Assembly (NCBI GenBank): GCA_965116215.1
Contig: OZ220494.1
Location: 1-64,000, forward strand
DNA: 64,000 nucleotides
Origin: CBDBKL01 sp965116215
Lineage (GTDB): Bacteria > Bdellovibrionota > Bdellovibrionia > Bdellovibrionales > JAKFYE01
Direction of reading: 5' to 3'
The position numbers and the translations under genes are program-made. The notes below the pieces were generated by a model. The model was not told where the DNA came from and ran no database searches. It saw nothing but the letters and a program-made list of their open reading frames with translations. Shown here piece after piece: positions 45,358-55,549 of the stretch. How positions within the stretch are numbered: the first letter of the stretch is position 1; every line of letters starts with the position of its first letter.

Positions 45358-46251
45358 ATGAGGGAAAATAGATTGAATCAAAAATCATCTCTGTTTAATA
45401 AAAATAAGGGTATGGAGCCTGATCGCAATTATTTAAAGGGTGGGAAGAGTTTTTATTTCTTTGATTTTGATGATAATGTTATGTTTTTGCCTTCCTCGCT
45501 TTATCTTTTCCATAAAGAAACAAATGAAGAAATCGCTATAAGTACTGCAGAATTTGCAAGGGAAAACAGTCAGATTGGTAAATCTGGAGTGTTTAGAGAA
45601 TATAAAATTATTGATAATTGTCTTTCTGGAACATATAGAGATTTTTCGGATACTGCATTTGATCTCAATAGAGAGTCTTTTTCCCAAGATGTAAAGAGAG
45701 CTTTAAGTAAAAACAAGAGTGAGTGGATGGGGCCATCTTGGCGTCGTTTTCGCCGGGCTGTTTTCAATAGAAGATCTATAGCTCTTATTACAGCACGTGG
45801 ACATCATCCGGATATTTTACGTAATGGAGTCCACTTATTAAAGGCGAGGGGTTACTTGACACATGAGCCAAATTACCTTGGGATTTATCCTGTAAGCTAT
45901 AAGTCTATGCATAAACTCTTAGGTGGTGGGGAATCAAGATTAACTATTCCTGAATTAAAGTATAAAGCGATTTGTCATGCGGTGGAAGAGGCGATGAGAG
46001 TGTATGGGGCAAATCCATATCATCGATTTGGAATGTCTGATGATGACCCCTCCAATATAAAGTTAATCATACAAGCTATGCGTGAAATGAAATCAAGGTA
46101 CCCAGAAAACTCTTTTTTTGTTATTAGCACTCATAAACGAAGCATGGTGCAACTAGAGATTTTTTTAGATCATACCGAAGAGGATATTATTCGATCAGAG
46201 CGAGGACTGGACCTTTGGGATAGCCCTTGCATGAATACAACTTCAGATTGA
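45358..46251 (+). CDS. HAD-like protein of unknown function (297 aa)
   Basis: FYFFDFDDNVMF (~32-43) is a HAD motif I with Asn in place of the usual Thr/Val. ALITARGHH (~142-150) fits motif II, and RFGMSDDDPSN (~222-232) looks like motif IV. A phosphatase or phosphotransferase is therefore likely. The region between (~55-140) is without recognised domain. The start is uncertain: ATG 45358 has no SD, while ATG 45412 follows AAGGG very closely. Not obviously in an operon with topA or the protease gene. Confidence 0.7.
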   Translation: MRENRLNQKSSLFNKNKGMEPDRNYLKGGKSFYFFDFDDNVMFLPSSLYLFHKETNEEIAISTAEFARENSQIGKSGVFREYKIIDNCLSGTYRDFSDTAFDLNRESFSQDVKRALSKNKSEWMGPSWRRFRRAVFNRRSIALITARGHHPDILRNGVHLLKARGYLTHEPNYLGIYPVSYKSMHKLLGGGESRLTIPELKYKAICHAVEEAMRVYGANPYHRFGMSDDDPSNIKLIIQAMREMKSRYPENSFFVISTHKRSMVQLEIFLDHTEEDIIRSERGLDLWDSPCMNTTSD

Positions 46252-46362
46252 GAGTCGTATGAGTTCTACTTGTTGAAATACAATTATAAAGTAGGGCTTT
46301 TTGATGGTTGGTGTTACTTTTCTTCTTAACTGATTAATATATACTATGTAGAAAGGGATTCA

Positions 46363-48396
46363 ATGAAAGACATCAAAATCTATCTTTTTTTTCTATTTGT
46401 ATTTTTTAGCTTTATTCCACATACATTTGCAAATTTATCTTGTATGGCTATTCCGAGAGTAATGACACATATGTTGGAGATGCATTTAGTATACAATAAA
46501 TATGATAAAAATATAGAAAATCGCTCAATCAATGAATTTGTTAAAAACTTAGATCCTGCTAAAATTTATTTTCTATCTAATGACGTCGTTGAAGTGAAAA
46601 AATCTTTAAGGAATATTTATAAAAGATTGCGTCGTGGGAATTGCAGATCTTTGTTATCAGTTTATCAAAAATTAATTAAGAGAGTCGAAGAACGAGTGAA
46701 TTATGCATTAAAATATATTGATACTGTGCCATCACTAAATAAGTCGATAGAGCTTGAATTAGATGATGATGAGAGGGCATATGCAAAAACAGTTAAACAG
46801 TTAAACAAATATCACGAAAAATATATTCAATTTCAAATCGCTAATTTTATAGCATCAGATATGAACATGAAAGCGGCTAAAGCTAGATTGAAAAGACGTT
46901 ATCGGAGAAATTTAAAAAATCTAAAAACTGAAGATCTACATGACATTTACTCTCATTATTTAGATGCTTTAGCGAGTTCTCTAGATCCTCATTCCAGTTA
47001 TTTTTCTAATGAGAGATTAGAAGATTTTCATATTAATATGAGTTTAGAACTTGAGGGAATTGGTGCCTCGTTGAGTTCTCAGGATGGATACACTGTTGTT
47101 GAGAAATTAGTTCCTGGAGGGGCGGCTGCACAATCTGGTTTTTTGAAATCACAGGATAAGATTATTGCTGTTGCTCAAGGTGCAAAGGGGGAGTTTGAAC
47201 CGATTGTAGATATATCACTTAGTGATGTGGTTAGAAAAATTCGCGGGAAAAGGGGAACAAAGGTCAGATTGAAGATTTTAAGAAAGACGGGTGATAAAAA
47301 TAAAAAATTCAATGTCACTTTAGTGAGACAAAAAATCAAACTAGAGGAAGAAGCTGCACAAATACACTTTGTTGATAAAAAAGTAGGTCAGAGGAAATAT
47401 AAATTTGCAGTTCTAAATTTACCATCATTTTATGCAGATTCAAAAACTGGTCGGTCAGCAGCTAGGGATGTTAAAAAACTTCTTAAAAAAGCTCGGAAGA
47501 ATAAAGCTGAGGGACTTGTTTTAGACTTGTCTAAAAATGGAGGAGGAAGTTTAGACGTGGCTGTAGATTTGGCTGGGTTTTTCTTTAGGCTGGGTAATGT
47601 TGTCAAAACATCTGGTTCTGATGATATGAATGACACATTGGCTGATACAAATGCAGAAGTTTACTTTGCAAAACCTTTGGTGGTACTGACAAGTCGATTA
47701 AGTGCCAGTGCATCAGAAATTGTGGCAGGGGCTCTTCAGGATTATAGACGTTCAATTATAGTTGGGGGCGATCACACTTTTGGAAAAGGAAGTGTTCAGC
47801 AGGTATTACCTATTCCTCCGTATGGAGCTATAAAGGTGACAAATGGAATGTTTTATATACCTGGGGGGAATTCAACACAGCGTCAAGGTGTAGAAGCTGA
47901 TATCGTTCTTCCGGGCGTGTTTTCAAACGAAGATATTGGAGAGCGATATGTGGACTTTGCTTTATCTTCGAAGAGAATAGCTCCTTTTTTATCTAAGGAG
48001 GCTTATGTTAATAAGGGGAAGAATTCTTGGGAACCCATTACTAATGGAGAAATTGAAGAGTTGCGGAAATTATCAGAAAAACGCATATCTAAGAATGAAG
48101 ATTTTAAAAAGATTACAGAGGATCTAAAAAAGGATAAAGAAAGAGGGCAAAAAATAAAAATTGCTGAAGTTTTAGATATGAAAGAGGAGCGCAAAGAAAA
48201 TAAAAGAAAGCGTCAATTGAGAAATAACTCTAAATATAGAAAAAAAGAATATCTTAAACGTGAGGATATCAATGAGGCAATCAATGTTTTGGTCGATTTG
48301 ATACAAATAAGAGGTAGAAATGGCGTCAAAAAAAAGAAAAAAGTGGTTTATTTTCAATTAGAAAAACATTTAGTTCATAACATCAAAATTCAATGA
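46363..48396 (+). CDS. prc: Tail-specific (C-terminal processing) protease, S41 family
   Basis: Periplasmic Ser/Lys protease that trims or degrades proteins from the C-terminus. Signal peptide (FLFVFFSFIPHTFA). Prc-type N-terminal helical domain ~25-220, PDZ domain ~225-320 (LEGIGASLSSQDG, VPGGAAAQSG). Catalytic Ser in SRLSASASEIVAGAL (~449) and Lys in HTFGKGSVQQVLP (~474). C-terminal DUF3340-like part rich in charged residues. 677 aa, close to E. coli Prc. The TGA stop overlaps the ATG of the E1 alpha gene by 4 bp, so the three genes to 50455 form an operon. The link between protease and dehydrogenase is unexplained. Confidence 0.9.
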   Translation: MKDIKIYLFFLFVFFSFIPHTFANLSCMAIPRVMTHMLEMHLVYNKYDKNIENRSINEFVKNLDPAKIYFLSNDVVEVKKSLRNIYKRLRRGNCRSLLSVYQKLIKRVEERVNYALKYIDTVPSLNKSIELELDDDERAYAKTVKQLNKYHEKYIQFQIANFIASDMNMKAAKARLKRRYRRNLKNLKTEDLHDIYSHYLDALASSLDPHSSYFSNERLEDFHINMSLELEGIGASLSSQDGYTVVEKLVPGGAAAQSGFLKSQDKIIAVAQGAKGEFEPIVDISLSDVVRKIRGKRGTKVRLKILRKTGDKNKKFNVTLVRQKIKLEEEAAQIHFVDKKVGQRKYKFAVLNLPSFYADSKTGRSAARDVKKLLKKARKNKAEGLVLDLSKNGGGSLDVAVDLAGFFFRLGNVVKTSGSDDMNDTLADTNAEVYFAKPLVVLTSRLSASASEIVAGALQDYRRSIIVGGDHTFGKGSVQQVLPIPPYGAIKVTNGMFYIPGGNSTQRQGVEADIVLPGVFSNEDIGERYVDFALSSKRIAPFLSKEAYVNKGKNSWEPITNGEIEELRKLSEKRISKNEDFKKITEDLKKDKERGQKIKIAEVLDMKEERKENKRKRQLRNNSKYRKKEYLKREDINEAINVLVDLIQIRGRNGVKKKKKVVYFQLEKHLVHNIKIQ

Positions 48397-49409
48397 GTGC
48401 AAAAAGAGTCATGACTTCCTGTCCTTTACCAAAAGTTTTATTAAGGCAAATATATTCTCTTATGTTGAAGTCTCGTATTTTAGAGGAGCGACTGATTAAA
48501 ATATATAAATCAGGGGAATCTTTTTTTTGGATTGGAGGTCCGGGAGAGGAAGCTTTTGGTGTTCCTCTGGGGTTACTCGTTAATAAGGGGCGGGGCCCTG
48601 AGTATGATTGGCTGCACTTGCATTATCGAGCGACATCAACTCTTGTCGCTATGGGAATGCCGACAATAGATTCTATTCGTTTGATGATGAATCGATCGAC
48701 AGATCCTTGTACAGGGGGAAGAAATTTTTCAAATCACTATTGTTATCCGCAATGGAATGTGGCCCCAGTTTCTTCACCTATTGAAGTGCAATATTCTCAT
48801 GCTATTGGGACAGCACATGTGCAAGCACGTCGAAAAACTAAAGGTTTAACTGTTGTGACGGGAGGGGATGCGGGTTCGGCAGAGGGGGATTTTGCAACAT
48901 GTTTGATTTGGAGTAGCCGTAAGGGAAACGAACTTCCTCTACTGATTACAGTTCAAAATAATCAATGGGGTATTTCAACTCCCTATGAAGGACAACATGG
49001 TGAAAAGTTTATTGCGGATAGAGGTAAGGCGTTCGGGATACGTACGCAGGTTATTAATGGGAATGACCCTATTGAGACATACATGGCTTTGAAATCTGAA
49101 ATGGATGTGATTCGTAAGACAGGTAAACCCTCTTTGATTGAAGTGTATGTATCTAGACTTTATGGTCATTCTTCTGCATCGGGGGCTAATCGTGTAGAAG
49201 GTGAGGAGGATTGTTTAAAGTTATTTCAAGAGAAATTACTTCACTGGGGTATATTAGATAAAGTCCAAATAGACAAGATGTGTGCTGAATATAATTCTGA
49301 AACTATGAAAGTTGTAGGGCGGGTGAGAAAAGAAAGTATTCCAACTTCTGAAAGTGTATGGGAACATATTTATAAGGATAATGAGACGGGTAATTGGAGA
49401 CATTTTTAG
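48393..49409 (+). CDS. 2-oxoacid dehydrogenase E1 component, alpha subunit
   Basis: Thiamine diphosphate-dependent decarboxylase half of a pyruvate or branched-chain 2-oxoacid dehydrogenase complex. The TPP motif is GGDAGSAEGDF (~157-167) with NNQWGIS (~189-195). YSHAIGTAHVQARR and LYGHSSASGANR are family pieces. 338 aa, normal. Resembles 2-oxoisovalerate (BkdA1) as much as pyruvate E1; substrate not decided. No E2 or E3 gene is in the window. Confidence 0.88.
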   Translation: MSAKRVMTSCPLPKVLLRQIYSLMLKSRILEERLIKIYKSGESFFWIGGPGEEAFGVPLGLLVNKGRGPEYDWLHLHYRATSTLVAMGMPTIDSIRLMMNRSTDPCTGGRNFSNHYCYPQWNVAPVSSPIEVQYSHAIGTAHVQARRKTKGLTVVTGGDAGSAEGDFATCLIWSSRKGNELPLLITVQNNQWGISTPYEGQHGEKFIADRGKAFGIRTQVINGNDPIETYMALKSEMDVIRKTGKPSLIEVYVSRLYGHSSASGANRVEGEEDCLKLFQEKLLHWGILDKVQIDKMCAEYNSETMKVVGRVRKESIPTSESVWEHIYKDNETGNWRHF

Positions 49410-50455
49410 TGGCAAATATGGCTCAAGCTATTCGTTTAGCTCTTCATTATGCAGAAGAACATCTCGAGTTAAAAGATATCTTCGGTGAAGATGTTGGCCC
49501 TCCTTTGGGTGGTGTTTTCACAGCAACTCAGGGGTTAAAAACAGCATGGAATTCTCCCTTAGATGAGAGAGGGATTATTGGAATGGCCACTGGTATTGCT
49601 ATGGCTGGTGATCGTTGTGTAGCAGAAATACAATTCGTCGATTATATTTTTAATACTATAGATCTTTTAAAAATTATTGGTAACACTCACTGGGTGACTA
49701 ACGGAGCTTACCATTTGCCATTAGTAGTAATGACTCCTGTTGGTGCTGGAATACGAGGGAGTATTTATCATAGCCATAGTTTTGATGGCTGGGCTACTCG
49801 CTTGCCAGGTTGGAAAATTATTATGCCATCGAATCCTAAAGATGCCTACGGTCTTTTACTAGCAGCGATTAAAGATCCAAATCCTGTTCTCTACTTGAAA
49901 CCTAAAGCCCTGTTGAGAGTCAGAGGAAAGGACCTTATCCCTGGGGAGCCTCATTCAGAAGTTGAACTTAAAAAGCGTATTGATGCCCCTTTAGGCAGTC
50001 GATCGCAATGGAAACCGAATTGGCCCGCTGTAAAAAAATATGAGGTCAAAATAGGTAAAGGTCAGTTGGTGCAAAAAGGTAAGGAGGCGACAATTGTGAC
50101 TTATGGGCGGCATGTTCTTATTGCTGAAGAAGTTATAAAAAAAGAAGGTTTTTCTGTTGATCTTATTGATATGCGCTCCCTATATCCTTATGATTGGGGA
50201 TTAATTAAATCATCGGTGCAAAAGACAGGTCGTATTTTGTTTATCAATGAAGATACAGAGGTGACAAACTTTGCGGAGCATCTGGCTTATAGAGTGACAA
50301 AAGAGTGTTTTTATGAATTATTAACTAGTCCGCGTGTTTTAGCAGCTAAAAATGTTCCGGGCATTGGATTAAGCCCTAGTTTGGAAGAAAATACAGTCCC
50401 TCAATATAAAGACATAAATAGAGAACTAAGAGCCCTGTTGGAGAGTGTTCCATAA
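49409..50455 (+). CDS. 2-oxoacid dehydrogenase E1 component, beta subunit
   Basis: Start GTG 49409, with GGAGA 8 nt upstream and overlapping the TAG stop of the alpha gene by one base. A TTG at 49394 would only add five residues. FGEDVGPPLGGVFTAT, DERGIIGMATGIAMAG and AEIQFVDYIF are the typical beta-subunit N-half. FINEDTEVTNFAEHLAY belongs to the C-terminal transketolase domain. 348 aa. Forms the alpha2beta2 E1 with the preceding gene, acting on the cytoplasmic dehydrogenase complex. Confidence 0.9.
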   Translation: MANMAQAIRLALHYAEEHLELKDIFGEDVGPPLGGVFTATQGLKTAWNSPLDERGIIGMATGIAMAGDRCVAEIQFVDYIFNTIDLLKIIGNTHWVTNGAYHLPLVVMTPVGAGIRGSIYHSHSFDGWATRLPGWKIIMPSNPKDAYGLLLAAIKDPNPVLYLKPKALLRVRGKDLIPGEPHSEVELKKRIDAPLGSRSQWKPNWPAVKKYEVKIGKGQLVQKGKEATIVTYGRHVLIAEEVIKKEGFSVDLIDMRSLYPYDWGLIKSSVQKTGRILFINEDTEVTNFAEHLAYRVTKECFYELLTSPRVLAAKNVPGIGLSPSLEENTVPQYKDINRELRALLESVP

Positions 50456-50532
50456 CAAGTAGAAAAAAATGGAATAAAGAGGGCTATAAGTTTATATCAT
50501 TAAATATTTCATGAGTTAGTGGTGAGCTTTGT

Positions 50533-51333
50533 ATGAAAAATAAATTACCAATGAAACCTTTTGATAAATACTATTTTTATCAAAAATCAGTTCAAGATCC
50601 CAAAGGAGATGTTAAGTTTTTTTTAAACACTTTTAAAGAAGTTAAGGGGAAAAGCCCTAAATCATTGTCTGAGGATTTCTGTGGGACCTTTCTTATTTGT
50701 TGTGAATGGGTAAAACTAAATAAGCATCATAAGGCGATTGGAGTGGATTTGGATCCTCAGCCTATTGAGTACGGTATGAAGAATCATTTTTCCCGTTTAT
50801 CTTCATCTGAAAAAAAGAGATTGAAAATTCAGAGAACAAACGTCTTAAATCCTAGCTTACCTAAGACGGATATGGTTATTGCATCAAACTTTTCATATTT
50901 TATTTTTAAAAAACGTTATGAATTAAAAAGTTATTTTCAGAACTGTTATCGTCGATTAAATAGAGGTGGTGTTTATATTTGTGATATTTTTGGAGGATCT
51001 CAGTGTTTTGAACCTAATGAAGAGGAAACAGATTTTGAAGATTGGTCTTATTTTTGGGATCAGGATACATTTGACCCAGTGACGAATGAGTCGATGTTTT
51101 ATATTCATTTTAAGCTAAAAGGGCAGGGTAAAATAAAAAAAGTTTTCAAATATGATTGGAGGATGTGGTCGATTCCAGAGGTTCGTGAGATTTTAAATGA
51201 AGTTGGATTTAAAAATACATATATTTATTGGGAGGGATCGACGGATGATGGAGAAGGAGATGGTCAGTTTTCTCGAACTGAAAGTGGTGAATATTGTGAG
51301 TCTTGGATTGCCTATATTGTCTGTGAAAAGTGA
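50533..51333 (+). CDS. Class I SAM-dependent methyltransferase (266 aa)
   Basis: SAM-binding motif I is in SEDFCGTFLICCEW (~40-53), with the acidic ribose contact in AIGVDLDPQP (~64-73). NFSYFIF-like motif IV and GGVYICDIFGG (~140-150) follow. The aromatic-rich C-terminus (WSYFWDQDTFDP, WRMWSIPEVREIL) is typical of small-molecule methyltransferases. Substrate unknown. Lies 77 bp after the E1 beta gene on the same strand, so may or may not belong to that operon. Confidence 0.82.
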   Translation: MKNKLPMKPFDKYYFYQKSVQDPKGDVKFFLNTFKEVKGKSPKSLSEDFCGTFLICCEWVKLNKHHKAIGVDLDPQPIEYGMKNHFSRLSSSEKKRLKIQRTNVLNPSLPKTDMVIASNFSYFIFKKRYELKSYFQNCYRRLNRGGVYICDIFGGSQCFEPNEEETDFEDWSYFWDQDTFDPVTNESMFYIHFKLKGQGKIKKVFKYDWRMWSIPEVREILNEVGFKNTYIYWEGSTDDGEGDGQFSRTESGEYCESWIAYIVCEK

Positions 51334-51390
51334 TATGGAGATGTATTTTTCTTATTGATATACAAAAAAGATCTAGGTTTTTAAACAATG

Positions 51391-51702
51391 TTATAAATTC
51401 TCATTTATCCAAGATAAGTAGGGAGCGTGCCCATCTGATATGTTGATTTTTAAGATGCAAGGGGTGTCATAACTATGAAGTTCACAAATGCGTAACCGCA
51501 CAGAATCAAAAAGCTCTTTTTTAGTTTTTAAAAAAACAATACATTCAGATTCTTGATTTAACTTTTCTTTCCATCTATATACAGATGTCATATTATCAAT
51601 AATATTTGCACAGGCGATCAATTTTTCATCAATAAGTGTTTTAGAAATAGACTCAGCCTCTTTTTTATCCCTTGTTGTCAGATATATTAAGATAGTGTTC
51701 AT
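51391..51702 (-). CDS. cutA: CutA1 divalent cation tolerance protein
   Basis: 103-aa trimeric ferredoxin-like protein. Family landmarks: IYLTTRDKKEAESI, ACANII, SVYRWKEKLNQESECIVFLKT-type core (~43-62), and HSYDTPCILKINI (~77-89). Physiological role is debated (metal tolerance, or a PII-like signalling fold). Complete. Convergent with the methyltransferase gene. Confidence 0.93.
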   Translation of the reverse strand: MNTILIYLTTRDKKEAESISKTLIDEKLIACANIIDNMTSVYRWKEKLNQESECIVFLKTKKELFDSVRLRICELHSYDTPCILKINISDGHAPYLSWINENL

Positions 51703-51935
51703 AACTTATTCCCCTTTGTGATTTTTTTTACTCTATGTGGAGATATCATGATCGGTTAGCCCTTTGTTAGTTGTTGTTCGAACTTTAAGGGTCATCGATG
51801 ATACTTATTTTTCCATAGTAGTGAGTATCAGATGAAGTCCTAACTTCTACATTTTGAGACTATTAACATCAAACGACTTTGTTGTACCTTAACTACAAAG
51901 GGAATTTGTCGGTCACAGTGCATTAATGTATTTCT

Positions 51936-52997
51936 TTAGAAGAATTTTTCTTTTGTTAAGACACCCAGTCGCTTCTTTTTCCGTTTTTCCCACTGTTCAA
52001 GAGCAAGTTGTCTCATATCTTCAACAGAATCAAATTCATCAACAATTTCTACCCCTAAAAGTGTCTCAATACAATCCTCCAATGTTATAATTCCCTCAGT
52101 TGTTCCATACTTGTCATTCACAATAAAAATATGATCTTTGCGTTTTATAAACTCATCTAATGTCATAGCTATAGAATCAGTATCTTGTATGGAGTGGACT
52201 TCTGATTTGAGATCTTGAAGCCTTAAAGTGTGTTGATCGTTAGAAGAAGCCTCTAATATTTTATATCGTAAAACGACTCCAGAGATATCATCAATAGAGC
52301 TTTGGTAAATTGGAATCCGAGAAAATGGTATGTGAGAATGTTTATCAATGACTTCAGCGATTGTTATTTTTTGTGGCAAAGCGACAACAACTGATCTGGG
52401 GGTCATGACATCTCGAACATATATATTGTTAAGTCTGAGGAGATTTTTAATGATGCGTGTTTCTTTCTGTTGAAGAGTTCCATCATCTTCGCCTCGTTCA
52501 GCAGAAACAATGACTTCTTCGCGTGTTACCCTTTCTTTATTGTTATCAGTTTCCATAAGATCTGAGATTTTTTCTGATATGATAACAAAAGGATAGAGTG
52601 CAAAAATTAAGATTTTCAATGTATGAGCCGTAAAAGGAGCTAGTTTTTTCCAGTATGTCGCACCTAGAGTTTTAGGAATGATTTCTGAAAAAATGAGTAT
52701 ACATAGGGTCAGAAGGATAGATCCTGCGGTAACAAATTCGTTTCCAAATAGAGCTAAGACTTGGGCCCCGACCCCAGCCGCTCCTATTGTATGAGCTATT
52801 GTGTTTAAAGTGAGTATGGCAGCTAAGGGACGGTCTATTTCTTCCTTAAAGTGAGCTAAGAGCTGACCTGCTACCTGTCCCTTTTTTTTTAAAATGGCAA
52901 TATGCGCATGTGATGTTGTTAAAAGTGTAGCTTCTAAAAGAGAACATAAAAATGAAATAAGAAGGGCTAACCCTAAATAGAATAAAAGTAGGCTCAC
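51936..52997 (-). CDS. CNNM/DUF21 + CBS-pair membrane protein
   Basis: Hemolysin-C/CorC-like family. N-terminal DUF21 (CNNM) transmembrane domain (~1-150) with four hydrophobic segments and FSEIIPKTLGATYW (~105-118), then two CBS domains (~190-310; VRDVMTPRSVVVAL, GIITLEDCIETLLG). The C-terminal CorC_HlyC transporter-associated domain of longer members is missing (353 aa). Members are implicated in Mg2+/Co2+ efflux or sensing; function here is inferred. The GTG start overlaps the stop of the small upstream gene (GTGA), so both are translated together. Confidence 0.88.
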   Translation of the reverse strand: MSLLLFYLGLALLISFLCSLLEATLLTTSHAHIAILKKKGQVAGQLLAHFKEEIDRPLAAILTLNTIAHTIGAAGVGAQVLALFGNEFVTAGSILLTLCILIFSEIIPKTLGATYWKKLAPFTAHTLKILIFALYPFVIISEKISDLMETDNNKERVTREEVIVSAERGEDDGTLQQKETRIIKNLLRLNNIYVRDVMTPRSVVVALPQKITIAEVIDKHSHIPFSRIPIYQSSIDDISGVVLRYKILEASSNDQHTLRLQDLKSEVHSIQDTDSIAMTLDEFIKRKDHIFIVNDKYGTTEGIITLEDCIETLLGVEIVDEFDSVEDMRQLALEQWEKRKKKRLGVLTKEKFF

Positions 52998-53197
52998 AGT
53001 CCTAACACCTCAGTTGGAAGACTGGTCATCAACCATAGTGTTGATTTTTGCTTCTTTTGTTGAACTGGAAAGGAAGATAGAAACTCGATAAACTGTTTCA
53101 TGCCCTGGTCAGGTTCATCATTTTCAACAGACATAAGGGTATCCATGTATTGAGTAGTATACCATAAAGTGCTAAAAAGATCTTGCTGTTCACTCAC
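52994..53197 (-). CDS. Small protein coupled to the CNNM/CBS gene (67 aa)
   Basis: GTG start, no clear SD. Its TGA overlaps the GTG of the CNNM gene by four bases. Sequence mostly polar/helical (VENDEPDQGMKQFIEFL) without a motif. Probably real because of the tight coupling, but the function is unknown. Confidence 0.55.
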   Translation of the reverse strand: MSEQQDLFSTLWYTTQYMDTLMSVENDEPDQGMKQFIEFLSSFPVQQKKQKSTLWLMTSLPTEVLGL

Positions 53198-53243
53198 TTT
53201 TCAAAAGCTCTTAAATGCCAAATTTAATCTTAACACTTTAAAA

Positions 53244-55349
53244 TTACTTACTTTTTTTCTCCTTTTCAGCCTGGTATTTTTTCACCATTTCTTCTTGAAT
53301 TTGGCGAGGGACGGGGGTGTATCTGGAAAATTCCATAGTGAACTCACCCTTTCCTTGGGTTGCTGATCTCAGGTCAGTTGAGTAGCCAAACATTTCAGTT
53401 AAAGGAACTTCAGCTTCGATAACAACATACCCTTCATTGGTTGAAGAGCCTCCAATGATACCGCGTCTTTGGTTGATTTGTCCCATGATGGAACCTTGGA
53501 ACTCATCTGGTGCTGAAACTTCAACTTTCATGATGGGTTCTAAAACAACGGGTGCTGCCTTAGGATACACTTCGCGTATGGCGGCCATTGCGCAAAGGCG
53601 AAATGCAATTTCACTAGAGTCTACTGGGTGGAACCCACCGTCATTAATTTCAGCACGGACACCAACAATAGGATAGCCAATAAGTGTTCCCTTCTTAAGT
53701 TGTTCTTTAAAACCCTTATCACAAGCTGGAATAAATTCTTTGGGAATAACTCCACCTACAATAGAATTGACAAACTCATAACCTTTTTCTGAATCAAGAG
53801 GGAGAGGCTCTATAAATCCTCCAATTTTTGCAAATTGCCCAGCTCCACCTGTTTGTTTTTTGTGTGTTGTCAAAAATTCTGCTCTTTGAGTAATTGTTTC
53901 CCTAAAAGCCACTTGTGGTTTTCCAGTGGTGACATCTGTATTAAACTCACGTTTCATTCGTTCTACATAAACATCTAGGTGAAGCTCTCCCATTCCAGAA
54001 ATAATTGTTTCATTGGATTCTTCATCACGGTGAACGCGGAAAGTTGGATCCTCCTTTGTAAATTTATTGAGCCCTTTTGAAAAATTAGCGGTGTTGGTTT
54101 TGTCTTTGGGTTTGATGGATAGAGAAATAACAGCATCAGGGACATGCATGGATGTCATTGTGTAATTAACATGACCATCTGTAAAGGTGTCACCAGAGGC
54201 ACAATCTACACCAAAAATAGCAACAATATCACCTGCTGAAGCCGAATTGATGTCTTCCATATCATCAGAGTGCATTCGCACAAGTCTTGGAACTTTAATT
54301 TTTTTACTATTAACAACATTAATAATTATGTCTCCTTTTTTCACCTTGCCCTGGTAGATCCTCATATATGTCAGTTGGCCAAAACGACCATCTTCAAGTT
54401 TAAATGCTAACATAACGAGAGGTTTATCGGGCTCGGTTAAAAGTGTAATCTTTTCTTCGTCTTTATCTTGATCGAGAGCTTCATTTTTAATTTCTGAAGG
54501 AGAAGGAAGAAATTCACCGACACCATCTAGGAGCGTTTGTACACCTTTATTTTTAAAAGCTGATCCACAAAAAACAGCGCAAAACTTCAGATTAATTGTC
54601 CCTTTACGAATAGCGACCCTAAGTTCCTTCGGTGAGACTTCTTCTTCTGTGAGAAATTTTTCGCCTACAGTATCATCAAAATCAGCAGCAGCACCTACAA
54701 GATCATGACGAGCAGCTTTCGCTTCTTCAAGTCGATCGGATGGAATATCTTCAATGACAACCTTTTCACCATTATCTCCTTTATAATAAAGGGCTTTCAT
54801 TTCAATAAGGTCAATAATGCCTTTATGTGCATCTTCTAATCCAATGGGGAGCTGAACCATGTGCGCATTGATTTTTAACTTTTCTCTTAATTGATCCTTC
54901 ACTCGTAAAGGGTTGGCCCCTGTTCTGTCGAGTTTATTCACAAAGGCGACACGGGGAACATTATAGCGTCTCATTTGACGATCAACGGTTATGGACTGTG
55001 ATTGCACACCGGCGACGCCACAAAGAACAAGAATGGCTCCATCTAAAACTCTCAATGCCCGCTCAACTTCTATTGTGAAGTCCACGTGTCCAGGAGTATC
55101 AATGATATTGATTTGATAATCTTTCCATTGACAATATGTTGCGGCTGATTGAATTGTAATTCCCTTTTCTCTTTCAAGATCCATGGAATCCATCTTGGCA
55201 CCCACACCATCTTTTCCTCGCACTTCATGGATGGCGTGAATGCGTCCTGTATAAAATAGAATTCTTTCAGTCAGTGTTGTTTTTCCGGAATCAATGTGCG
55301 CAGAAATTCCAATATTACGCACTTTATTTAAATCAAATTGAGCACTCAT
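53244..55349 (-). CDS. fusA: Elongation factor G
   Basis: GTPase that translocates the ribosome. G1 AHIDSGKTTLTE (~17-28), G3 DTPGHVDFT (~83-91), G4 NKLDRTGA (~137-144), then domains II-V to residue ~690 (FRETITQRAEF, GYSTDLRSATQGKGEFTMEF near the end). 701 aa, full length. Not next to tufA or ribosomal genes. It may be one of several EF-G paralogues; the sequence looks like a standard translational EF-G. Confidence 0.95.
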   Translation of the reverse strand: MSAQFDLNKVRNIGISAHIDSGKTTLTERILFYTGRIHAIHEVRGKDGVGAKMDSMDLEREKGITIQSAATYCQWKDYQINIIDTPGHVDFTIEVERALRVLDGAILVLCGVAGVQSQSITVDRQMRRYNVPRVAFVNKLDRTGANPLRVKDQLREKLKINAHMVQLPIGLEDAHKGIIDLIEMKALYYKGDNGEKVVIEDIPSDRLEEAKAARHDLVGAAADFDDTVGEKFLTEEEVSPKELRVAIRKGTINLKFCAVFCGSAFKNKGVQTLLDGVGEFLPSPSEIKNEALDQDKDEEKITLLTEPDKPLVMLAFKLEDGRFGQLTYMRIYQGKVKKGDIIINVVNSKKIKVPRLVRMHSDDMEDINSASAGDIVAIFGVDCASGDTFTDGHVNYTMTSMHVPDAVISLSIKPKDKTNTANFSKGLNKFTKEDPTFRVHRDEESNETIISGMGELHLDVYVERMKREFNTDVTTGKPQVAFRETITQRAEFLTTHKKQTGGAGQFAKIGGFIEPLPLDSEKGYEFVNSIVGGVIPKEFIPACDKGFKEQLKKGTLIGYPIVGVRAEINDGGFHPVDSSEIAFRLCAMAAIREVYPKAAPVVLEPIMKVEVSAPDEFQGSIMGQINQRRGIIGGSSTNEGYVVIEAEVPLTEMFGYSTDLRSATQGKGEFTMEFSRYTPVPRQIQEEMVKKYQAEKEKKSK

Positions 55350-55549
55350 ATTTTGTCATCCTCGCTTTACCAAAGCTTTTATTTTAAAATTCTATCCGAA
55401 AATGTCTATAATAAAACTTTTAATAAAATAATCGTCTTGGTTATCATAGAGTGCCCTGATATGGCAAAGATCTCCTAGACCTTGGAGCTACAAAACCCGA
55501 AGTTTTATAGGGATGGAGAAGAAAAGGTGCTAACGCGAGGCAATAGTTT

